Virus record (IMG/VR): IMGVR_UViG_3300035698_009306 | Coordinates: 1-22,995 of that record | Strand: one strand, 5' to 3' | From: a virus | DNA length: 22,995 bases | Shown here: piece after piece, positions 14,601 to 21,108 of the stretch | Layout of the letters: each line of letters begins with the position of its first letter | Position numbering within the stretch: the stretch's first letter is position 1 | The notes under the pieces: model-generated | What the model saw: the letters and a program-made list of their open reading frames with translations, nothing else | Told to the model about the DNA's origin: nothing | Database searches by the model: none | Position numbers and translations under genes: made by a program

Positions 14601-15523
14601 TCATTGTTAAAAATGTTGGTAGCAAGATGCCTACCATCAATACAATATCAGATGCGTGGAGTAGTAATCCACACGGTGCAGGCATTTGTTATAAACATAA
14701 AGATAGTGATATGGTTCACATTATGAAAGGCTTTATGAATCTAATAGACTTAAAAGAATATCTTGAGAACAAAGGTCTTAACGAGGACTTTGATGTGATT
14801 ATTCACTTTAGACTAGCTACAAGCGGTCTACGTGATGGCGGTAATACTCACCCGTTTCCTGTTGTTAATAACGGAATACTATTGAGAGAGACACAGTTAT
14901 CAACAGAAATGGCAGTTGCTCATAATGGTATATTATCTAGTTACAGTAGAGGTGGAAAATTCTCCGATACACAGTGGTTCATTTTAGATTTTCTTTCAAG
15001 AAAAAATATCAGAAAAAATCTAGAGAGTGAAAAAGTAATTGATAAAATCAAAAAACAGATTAGAGGAGATAAACTTGCGATACTTGATAAAACAGGCATC
15101 ACAAGAATAGGAAAATATGAGACAATAGACGGCCTATATTATTCTAACACTTCTCATTTGTGGGGCAGATACTCATATGGTTATGACCGTGATTGGGGCA
15201 CTTGCAGTAAAAATAATAGAGCAAAACGGCATACAGTTGATACAGCAGGAAAACCGTATGATAAAACAATACAAAAAGATGTTTACAATATAGGATATTG
15301 TGACCACTGTGAGTTTTACAATACTTTATATCTGTGTGAAATTGATGGCATCTTTCATAGAGTATGTTCTGAGTGTTATGGTCAGCTTAAAAAAGGTAAG
15401 TCAGATTTTAATAGTTGTGCCCAATGTGGGAAATTTATAAACAAAGATAGTTTATTAAAGTTTGAAGATGATGTGTCCACATATTACTTATGTGATACAT
15501 GTAATACAATATTATCAATGTAA
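14591..15523 (+). CDS. class II glutamine amidotransferase 2 with two C-terminal zinc ribbons, 310 aa
   Basis: The N-terminus MCLIIVKN gives the Cys2 nucleophile. Other landmarks are NPHGAGI (in place of the DG.G of copy 1), HFRLATSGLRDGGNTHPF with the substrate-binding Arg, VAHNG, and SDTQWF with the conserved Asp. GDKLAIL and a RIGKYE strand follow. Residues 237-310 contain two zinc-ribbon-like units (CDHC...CSEC and CAQC...CDTC), twice as many as copy 1. AAGAAAGGG lies upstream within the amidoligase gene and the start overlaps its stop (ATGTGTTTAA). It is the predicted ammonia-supplying partner of amidoligase 2. Confidence 0.85.
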   Translation: MCLIIVKNVGSKMPTINTISDAWSSNPHGAGICYKHKDSDMVHIMKGFMNLIDLKEYLENKGLNEDFDVIIHFRLATSGLRDGGNTHPFPVVNNGILLRETQLSTEMAVAHNGILSSYSRGGKFSDTQWFILDFLSRKNIRKNLESEKVIDKIKKQIRGDKLAILDKTGITRIGKYETIDGLYYSNTSHLWGRYSYGYDRDWGTCSKNNRAKRHTVDTAGKPYDKTIQKDVYNIGYCDHCEFYNTLYLCEIDGIFHRVCSECYGQLKKGKSDFNSCAQCGKFINKDSLLKFEDDVSTYYLCDTCNTILSM

Positions 15524-15536
15524 TGGAAAGGATATA

Positions 15537-16739
15537 ATGAAAGAGTTACAGATTAAAGACGGTAAAAAAATATTAAGTTGGTGTAGTGATATAGAAGAAG
15601 GTGCTTTAAAACAGTTAGAAAACTTATCACTTCTCCCTTTTGCTTTTGGTCATATAGCAGTTATGCCAGACTGCCATCAGGGGTATGGTATGCCTATTGG
15701 TGGAGTGTTAGCTACTAAAGGAGTAGTTATACCTAACGCAGTTGGAGTGGATATAGGTTGTGGTATGTGTGCGGTGAAAACTAATATCAAAGCAGGGCAG
15801 TTGGACAAAGAAACTTTTAATAAGATTTTAGGTGGTAGTAAAGAATATAAAGGTGGAGTAAGGTCTTGTGTTCCTGTTGGTTTTAATCATCAGAGTAAGA
15901 TACAGGATTCAAATTTAATGCCTGTTTTACCTGATTCTTGTTGGAACGATAATGCATATATTTTTCAGAAAGAGTATAGCTCTGCTTTAAAACAGTTAGG
16001 AACTTTAGGTGGAGGTAATCATTTTATCGAGATACAGAAAGATGAAGATGATATAGTGTGGATTATGATACATTCTGGTAGCAGAAACTTAGGATATAAA
16101 GTTGCTAAACATTATAATGACATTGCTATTAGTCTGAATGAAAAATGGTTTTCACCTGTTCCTAAAAGCTGGGAGTTAGCTTATTTACCTATTGGAACAC
16201 CTGAGGCAAAATCTTATTTAGTAGAAATGAATTATTGTGTTGAGTTTGCTTTGGCTAACAGAAAACTAATGATGTGTAAAGTTTTAGATTGTATCAAAAA
16301 TGTTACAGGTGATTTTGAACATGACTATATGATTAATATAGCACATAATTATGCTAGAATGGAAAATCATCTAGGTCATAACGTAATGGTGCATAGAAAA
16401 GGAGCCACCTCTGCTAAAGAAGGAGAGTTAGGTATCATTCCTGGCTCACAAGGAACTTGCTCTTATATAGTGAAAGGTAAAGGTAATGTTTCTTCTTTTA
16501 TGTCATGTTCTCATGGTGCAGGTAGAAAAATGAGTAGAACAAAAGCACAGAACAGTTTAGATTTGGAAACTGAAAAAAAGAGGTTAGATGAACAGGGTAT
16601 TATTCACGGTATCAGAAACAAAAAAGACCTTGATGAAGCCTCTGGTGCGTATAAAGATATAGACAGTGTTATGAAAGAACAGGGAGACCTAGTAGAGATA
16701 GTCGCTACTTTGAAACCTATGTGTGTTATTAAAGGATAA
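15537..16739 (+). CDS. rtcB: RtcB RNA-splicing ligase, 400 aa
   Basis: RtcB joins 2',3'-cyclic phosphate or 3'-phosphate ends to 5'-OH RNA ends using GTP and Mn2+. The whole family signature is intact: PDCHQGYGMPIGG (44-56), VDIGCG with Asp72 and metal ligand Cys75, GGGNHF (158-163) with His162, IHSGSRNLG with His179, NIAHNYA with His270, and SCSHGAGR with His326, the residue guanylylated during catalysis. Length (400) is close to E. coli RtcB, and the motif spacing parallels it. The ATG at 15537 follows GGAAAGGA; an upstream in-frame ATG lies inside GAT 2 and is unlikely. It sits 13 bases after GAT 2. Phage RtcB may repair tRNAs or other RNAs cut by host nucleases. Confidence 0.96.
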   Translation: MKELQIKDGKKILSWCSDIEEGALKQLENLSLLPFAFGHIAVMPDCHQGYGMPIGGVLATKGVVIPNAVGVDIGCGMCAVKTNIKAGQLDKETFNKILGGSKEYKGGVRSCVPVGFNHQSKIQDSNLMPVLPDSCWNDNAYIFQKEYSSALKQLGTLGGGNHFIEIQKDEDDIVWIMIHSGSRNLGYKVAKHYNDIAISLNEKWFSPVPKSWELAYLPIGTPEAKSYLVEMNYCVEFALANRKLMMCKVLDCIKNVTGDFEHDYMINIAHNYARMENHLGHNVMVHRKGATSAKEGELGIIPGSQGTCSYIVKGKGNVSSFMSCSHGAGRKMSRTKAQNSLDLETEKKRLDEQGIIHGIRNKKDLDEASGAYKDIDSVMKEQGDLVEIVATLKPMCVIKG

Positions 16740-16759
16740 TAACAGAAAGGATATAAGAT

Positions 16760-16927
16760 ATGTGTAGTGATAATTGTGGAGTTGATTGTAAGTGTAACAA
16801 AAATGAGACATGGTTGGCACAATGTGTAGAATGTGATACGTTGTTTAATGTGCATGTTGAAAACGGTAATAAAACATTTTCAGATGATGCATGTAAATGT
16901 GATAAAAAAGTGTTGTATAAACTATAA
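16760..16927 (+). CDS. cysteine-rich small protein, 55 aa
   Basis: The ATG at 16760 follows AGAAAGGA with 8-base spacing. The protein has eight cysteines in 55 residues (Cys2, Cys6, Cys10, Cys12, a CVEC pair, and a CKC pair near the end), consistent with one or two zinc sites like those in the neighbouring enzymes. The CVEC...LFNVHVENGNKTF part resembles half of a zinc ribbon. No known family is recognised. It lies between RtcB and another small zinc-binding protein, all with the same ribosome-binding sequence. Confidence 0.6.
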   Translation: MCSDNCGVDCKCNKNETWLAQCVECDTLFNVHVENGNKTFSDDACKCDKKVLYKL

Positions 16928-16942
16928 ACAGAAAGGAAATAA

Positions 16943-17293
16943 ATGGGAGTATTTAGAACGTGTGATGTATGTGGTATCCCTCTTAAAGAGTTTGTTTCAA
17001 ATGATATTAAGAGAACAAAGAGAGTAAAGATGTTCTTTAAAGCGATAGGTGCCATTGATATTAATGGTCCTATGAGCGGAGTAGGTGAGAAAGGACTTGG
17101 AGATAAAAGTAATGTAGAGCCTGAACTAGATGGCTTAGAACAGTTTGAACGATGGATTACCAAGAATTTTAATCCTGAAGTTATAATGTGTCCAACATGT
17201 AAAAAGCAATACATTAAAGTATGTTTTCAGTGGGTTCTAGAAAGAAAGAGAGAAGTTGCGGAACTTGATATTGAAAAAATATTTGCAAAATAA
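16943..17293 (+). CDS. split zinc-ribbon small protein, 116 aa
   Basis: The ATG at 16943 follows AGAAAGGA at 7-base spacing. CDVCG (residues 7-11) and CPTCKKQY (about residues 83-90) can form one zinc site, with a 70-residue insertion between them that includes a basic KRTKRVKMFFKAIG stretch and a Gly-rich loop. A helical tail (FQWVLERKREVAELDIEKIF) follows. Such CxxC...CxxC proteins occur often as small phage accessory proteins. It ends just before promoter P4. Function unknown. Confidence 0.6.
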   Translation: MGVFRTCDVCGIPLKEFVSNDIKRTKRVKMFFKAIGAIDINGPMSGVGEKGLGDKSNVEPELDGLEQFERWITKNFNPEVIMCPTCKKQYIKVCFQWVLERKREVAELDIEKIFAK

Positions 17294-17296
17294 CAC

Positions 17297-17325
17297 TTGA
17301 CAAACTTTAATAATCATGGTATAAT
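17297..17325 (+). promoter_or_regulatory. sigma-70 promoter P4
   Basis: TTGACA at 17297-17302, a 17-base spacer ending in TGG, TATAAT at 17320-17325. It opens the long block carrying amidoligase/GAT pairs 3 and 4. The predicted start site (about 17332) leaves almost no leader before the ATG at 17340. Confidence 0.85.
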
Positions 17326-17339
17326 AATAGAAAGGTCAA

Positions 17340-17471
17340 ATGAGTAACATATTCGATAAAGTAGAAGAAGAAGAAAATCTAAGCTACACAAATATTATCG
17401 ACTTGATAAATTTTGATATGGACACTAACAAAAAAATTAATCAATTAGAAAAATGTAAGGAGAATGTATGA
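17340..17471 (+). CDS. small acidic protein, 43 aa
   Basis: The ATG at 17340 follows AGAAAGG at 5-base spacing, directly after promoter P4. The 43-residue product (MSNIFDKVEEEENLSYTNII...) is acidic in its first half and basic at the end, with no membrane segment. Its TGA overlaps the ATG of the next gene (ATGA), and AAGGAG for the next gene lies within its last codons. That arrangement argues that it is translated. Function unknown. Confidence 0.5.
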   Translation: MSNIFDKVEEEENLSYTNIIDLINFDMDTNKKINQLEKCKENV

Positions 17472-17950
17472 GCAAAATAGTTTTTGAGATTGAGAACAAA
17501 GGTCTCTTTATCGGTAAGATAAACGAAAAGATAAAAATGAATAAAAGAATCTATAAAATCGTTAAAAAACTAAACGACAATTTTATTAAAGAGTCTTTTA
17601 CTTCTACTTCTGCTGTTCTTATGCTTAAAGAACAAAAGATACCATTTGGTCATTTTTGTCAAGATGATTACTGTGTTCCTATTATAGGTCAAGACGAATA
17701 TTTAAATGTATATTTTGTCCGTAGAGCAACAGAATTAACAAAAACAAAGCTAGTATTAGAACTATATGAAGATAACAAAAGAGCCTTACAAGAATTTAAC
17801 GAGAGAGCAATTAAAGATGCTGAAAAGTCATTGAAAATGATAGAGAATGTTTACTACTTATATGATTCTTTGAAAGCCAAAGCTACTAGCTTAAGAGATA
17901 TTGCCATCAGTAAGTGTCGTTGTCAGGTGAATTTGAAGGTGGTAGTGTGA
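17468..17950 (+). CDS. unknown protein, 160 aa
   Basis: A soluble, mixed alpha/beta protein. It starts with AAGGAG 5 bases upstream and overlaps the previous stop as ATGA. The first 50 residues are Lys-rich (GKINEKIKMNKRIYKIVKKL). The middle has a strand-rich part (IPFGHFCQDDYCVPIIGQDEYLNVYF), and residues 90-145 form long charged helices, probably a coiled coil (LELYEDNKRALQEFNERAI). I recognise no family. Its stop overlaps the next start by one base. Confidence 0.55.
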   Translation: MSKIVFEIENKGLFIGKINEKIKMNKRIYKIVKKLNDNFIKESFTSTSAVLMLKEQKIPFGHFCQDDYCVPIIGQDEYLNVYFVRRATELTKTKLVLELYEDNKRALQEFNERAIKDAEKSLKMIENVYYLYDSLKAKATSLRDIAISKCRCQVNLKVVV

Positions 17951-18267
17951 TGGATAATATGATTATAAAGTATACCCGATGGAAACCAAGAGCAATTAAA
18001 AGACTTGAAAGAATAATTAATATATTAGATATTGCTATGGATAAATTTTCAGATGATGCATATGTTTTATATGATAAATCTGAATATATTAATCTATTAC
18101 TTGATGGACTAAAATCAACGTGTTATTTTAAAGTTACATCAAGTAACTATCTTGAAATAATACAGAGAAAGTTTGTAGTGCAAAACGAAATTAAAGAAAT
18201 ATTAACTTATTTAACAAATAAAATAAAGGAGAAAACCAATGGTGCACGGGTGCAGTTACAAGCCTAA
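17950..18267 (+). CDS. unknown helical protein, 105 aa
   Basis: The ATG at 17950 shares its A with the TGA of the preceding gene (TGATG), with GAAGGTGG about 7 bases upstream. A longer in-frame start at 17914 would overlap that gene by 37 bases and lacks a good site. The product is basic and largely helical (RAIKRLERIINILDIAMDKF, KNEIKEILTYL-like end) with no cysteine cluster. Its end overlaps amidoligase 3 by 29 bases, and AAAGGAG for that gene lies inside it. Function unknown. Confidence 0.5.
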   Translation: MDNMIIKYTRWKPRAIKRLERIINILDIAMDKFSDDAYVLYDKSEYINLLLDGLKSTCYFKVTSSNYLEIIQRKFVVQNEIKEILTYLTNKIKEKTNGARVQLQA

Positions 18268-18976
18268 ATTTAAAATGAACAAAATCAAAACCGAAAAAAA
18301 GCCTTTGTTCCTAGGTTTTGAACTTGAGTGTGAAATTGATTGGGATGATGCTTATCATTTTACTAATGATTTACTCTATTGCAAAGAAGATGGTAGCATA
18401 GATGATGGTTTTGAAATCGTCTCACATCCTATGACGTTACGATATATGAAAAAAGCCAAGGTCTTAGAGTATATCACAGATAAACTTAAAAGCTGTGGAG
18501 CATATGAAGATGGTGGTTTTCATGTTCATGTAAATAAAAATTTCTTTACATCTACACAGTTGAGAAAGTTGGCGTTGTTTTCTACTGTAACAAAAAAGTT
18601 ACTATTAACTCTATCAAGACGAAGTGATTATAATATGGATTCATGGGCAAGAATACCAGAATATTCAAGAGAATGGTATAAAAGCACTAGAAGTTTATCC
18701 CATGATAGACAGTGTGCTATAAATTTCACTAATAAAGATACTGTGGAGTTTAGATTCTTTTCATCAACATTGTCATTAAATGAGTTAAAAGCAAGTATTT
18801 TATGTGTAGAAAGCATATGTCAATATGTTAAAAAAGTTAGAGTAAATAATATATCAAGCAAAAATTATATAAAATTTCTCTTGACAACACCAAAAAAATA
18901 TGATATACTGGTTAAGTATATAAAATCTAGAGTATCAACATTAAACACAAAGAAGGAAGTGCTTGAATGTGTATAA
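18239..18976 (+). CDS. amidoligase 3, minimal form without zinc modules, 245 aa
   Basis: This is the catalytic domain alone. Motifs are GFELECE (26-32), KEDGSIDDGFEIVSHPMT (49-66), GGFHVHVNKNFF with the His-x-His pair at 95 and 97, SWARI, and TVEFRFFSSTLSLNEL. It is 130-230 residues shorter than the other copies because it lacks the N-terminal zinc-binding region, which makes it the best guide to the minimal enzyme. AAAGGAG lies 7 bases upstream. It ends Glu-Cys-Val-stop, overlapping GAT 3 by 10 bases (ATGTGTATAA). Predicted ATP-dependent amide or peptide ligase, paired with GAT 3. Confidence 0.82.
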   Translation: MVHGCSYKPKFKMNKIKTEKKPLFLGFELECEIDWDDAYHFTNDLLYCKEDGSIDDGFEIVSHPMTLRYMKKAKVLEYITDKLKSCGAYEDGGFHVHVNKNFFTSTQLRKLALFSTVTKKLLLTLSRRSDYNMDSWARIPEYSREWYKSTRSLSHDRQCAINFTNKDTVEFRFFSSTLSLNELKASILCVESICQYVKKVRVNNISSKNYIKFLLTTPKKYDILVKYIKSRVSTLNTKKEVLECV

Positions 18977-19770
18977 TTATAGTTAAGCCAAAGAATATTG
19001 CGTTACCGCCTTTGCAGTATTTTTTGAATTGTGAAAGTAAAAACGGAGACGGAGTTGGTGTAGCAATACACAAAAAAGGAGTATACTCTTTTATTAAAAA
19101 AGACTTTGAATCGGCACAAGAATGTTACAGCTATTTAATGCTCAATACAGAGCCTAAGGATACTGTTATTGTTCACTTTAGATGGGCAACAAGTGGGATA
19201 GTTACAGAAGAATTTAGACATCCATATCCTATCACTAATAGAGTATATAGATTAAAACATACAGAAATGATAACATCAAGAGTAGTAGCACATAATGGTG
19301 TTTTCTCTGAATATGAACCTAAAAATCTTAATACTAATGATACTATGGTGTTCATCAAAAAGATGTTGTCTGTTCCTGAAATTAAGAACAATCTTCAAAA
19401 TGAGGTTCTTCAAAATTTAGTAAGGTCTCATATATCAGGGAGCAAGTTGGCTATTATTGATAAAGGTGAATTAATTATGTTAGGATATTTCACAGAAGAT
19501 AACGGATGTTATTATTCTAATTCTGATTATAAAGAATCATATCACAATATGCCTACTTTGTGGAAATCAGAAGATTTTAAGTCACAACCACATGGTGGAA
19601 CAATGATATATTGTTGTGACCACTGCGGAGGTGTAAAGAAGGTTCACCCAGTAATGGCTGAGCAAGAAATGTATAATCTGTGTAAAAATTGCAGAAGAAA
19701 AATTAAAAAAGGTAAATTAACTTACGAAACAATCAAAGCATTGGCTAGTGCTTTTGCTATAACAGACTAG
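18967..19770 (+). CDS. class II glutamine amidotransferase 3 with C-terminal zinc ribbon, 267 aa
   Basis: It begins MCIIIVKPKNIALP with the Cys2 nucleophile. Landmarks are KNGDGVGV, HFRWATSGIVTEEFRHPY, VAHNGVFSEY, and a TNDTMVF segment carrying the conserved Asp. GSKLAIIDKGELIMLGYF follows. Residues 217-267 contain one zinc ribbon (CDHC...CKNC) and a short helical tail. AAGAAGGAA lies upstream inside amidoligase 3. It is closest in layout to GAT 1 (one ribbon), whereas GAT 2 and GAT 4 carry two. It is followed after 11 bases by amidoligase 4. Confidence 0.85.
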   Translation: MCIIIVKPKNIALPPLQYFLNCESKNGDGVGVAIHKKGVYSFIKKDFESAQECYSYLMLNTEPKDTVIVHFRWATSGIVTEEFRHPYPITNRVYRLKHTEMITSRVVAHNGVFSEYEPKNLNTNDTMVFIKKMLSVPEIKNNLQNEVLQNLVRSHISGSKLAIIDKGELIMLGYFTEDNGCYYSNSDYKESYHNMPTLWKSEDFKSQPHGGTMIYCCDHCGGVKKVHPVMAEQEMYNLCKNCRRKIKKGKLTYETIKALASAFAITD

Positions 19771-19781
19771 AAAGGATAAAA

Positions 19782-20909
19782 ATGCCAGCTAACTGTTCTC
19801 AGTGTGGAGATTCACTTCCTATCGGTTCTGTATGGAGAGTATCATCTAGAAATGAAAGTATGTGTGAGGACTGTTACCACGATAATGCCATAAGCTGTGG
19901 GTGTGGTTATAGCGGTTATCGAGAGGACTTGAATTATGATAACAGAACTGATAGATATTATTGTCGTAGTTGTTGGATAAGACATCAACAACAACAGTTG
20001 GTGTTTCCATATGATTATGTGCCTAGATTTTATAAGCGAAAATTAAAGTTTGATTCTAAAGATTATATTGGATTTGAACTTGAAATAGAGTGTAAGAATT
20101 ATGCGGAGTGTGCCACAGCACTTAAAGGTTATTTTAAAAAGCATAAACTTGAAAAAATACTATATCTTAAACATGACGGTAGTGTAGAAAATGGCTTTGA
20201 AATAGTATCTCAGCCTATGACTTATAAATATTTAAGAACTAAGATTAACTTTAAAGATATGTTAGCTTTTGTTGCAAAATATGCGACTTCTTTTAATAGT
20301 GGAAGATGTGGATTACATTTTCACATAAACAGGGAATATTTTGAACCTAAAGAGTGGAGCAAAGTAAGATTATTCTTTCATCGGAACAAGCAGGAACTGT
20401 TTGACTTCTCACAGAGAAATTATAGTCATATCCAAAGATGGGCTATTTTTGAAAACTTTACTTTGTTTGATTATTTCATGAACGAGAAAGATGTAAAAGA
20501 ACATAAACAGTATAAGTCTCATAATAAATATGTAGCTGTGAGATTTCCAAATTCAAAAGCTACAATAGAGTTTAGAATATTCAGAGGAACACTTGACTAC
20601 ACAGATTTTATGGGAGCATTACAGTTTAGCCAAGCACTTACAAGCTATGTTAAACAAGCATCTGTGGCATCTATAAATAACATTAATTCGTGGGATAATT
20701 TTATGAAATGGATTAAGAAAGAAAAATGCTACAAACTGTTACAAAAAAGTTACAGTAACATTATGAAAAAAGTTGAGAAGAAGGTTCTCAGAGTAAAAGA
20801 GGTACCAATATCTGATGGAATTCAGCATAACAATGATAGTGGTTTTAGTTCCAGACCTTTTGGTAGAAGAAGTGTTGTAACAAATGGATATACCAGATTT
20901 AACTTTTGA
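19782..20909 (+). CDS. amidoligase 4 with two zinc modules, 375 aa, possibly extended by a +1 shift
   Basis: Residues 5-64 hold four cysteine knuckles (CSQC, CEDC, CGCG, CRSC), about two zinc modules. The catalytic domain has YIGFELEIEC (95-104), KHDGSVENGFEIVSQPMT (130-147), GRCGLHFHINREYF (His179 and His181) and TIEFRIFRGTLDYTDF. It most resembles copy 2. AGAAAGGA lies upstream. Unlike the other copies it does not end Cys-Val in an overlap with the GAT start; its stop is about 200 bases early. The next frame is open from there to the GAT 4 start, so a +1 shift at TTT-TGA would extend it by about 66 residues. Confidence 0.82.
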   Translation: MPANCSQCGDSLPIGSVWRVSSRNESMCEDCYHDNAISCGCGYSGYREDLNYDNRTDRYYCRSCWIRHQQQQLVFPYDYVPRFYKRKLKFDSKDYIGFELEIECKNYAECATALKGYFKKHKLEKILYLKHDGSVENGFEIVSQPMTYKYLRTKINFKDMLAFVAKYATSFNSGRCGLHFHINREYFEPKEWSKVRLFFHRNKQELFDFSQRNYSHIQRWAIFENFTLFDYFMNEKDVKEHKQYKSHNKYVAVRFPNSKATIEFRIFRGTLDYTDFMGALQFSQALTSYVKQASVASINNINSWDNFMKWIKKEKCYKLLQKSYSNIMKKVEKKVLRVKEVPISDGIQHNNDSGFSSRPFGRRSVVTNGYTRFNF

Positions 20910-21108
20910 TGTTGGAATAACACCAGTTTTATCTCCAGCATCAACAGAGATAGACCCACCAGTGACAGCAATAGAACCTTCTGTTATGGATGCTCCAGAA
21001 CCAGCAGAAAGAGTAGTAGAAAGAAACACATATGATTGGAGTGATGTTATCAACAGCTCCAATCAATATTACAATATTAATGGATGGACAACAGAAAGGA
21101 CAAGTTAA
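20884..21108 (+). CDS. acidic, proline-rich ORF between amidoligase 4 and GAT 4, 74 aa
   Basis: This open frame starts at an ATG inside the end of amidoligase 4 (26-base overlap) and stops in a TAATG overlap with GAT 4. The product is acidic, Pro/Thr/Ser/Val-rich in its first half (TPVLSPASTEIDPPVTAIEP) and probably disordered, ending Asn/Tyr-rich. The start lacks a good Shine-Dalgarno. It is either a separate small protein or the C-terminal tail of amidoligase 4, reached by a +1 frameshift. The second reading would restore the stop-start overlap seen in the other pairs. Confidence 0.4.
   Translation: MDIPDLTFDVGITPVLSPASTEIDPPVTAIEPSVMDAPEPAERVVERNTYDWSDVINSSNQYYNINGWTTERTS

Noticed and set aside
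16729-17214. 161-codon minus-strand frame
   Set aside because: It is antisense to two small genes with good AGAAAGGA sites and cysteine-knuckle patterns; its own product is a Ser/Leu/His-rich shadow.
20739-21062. 107-codon minus-strand frame opposite the pair 4 junction
   Set aside because: No ribosome-binding site and antisense to amidoligase 4 and its tail; explained by codon bias of the plus strand.
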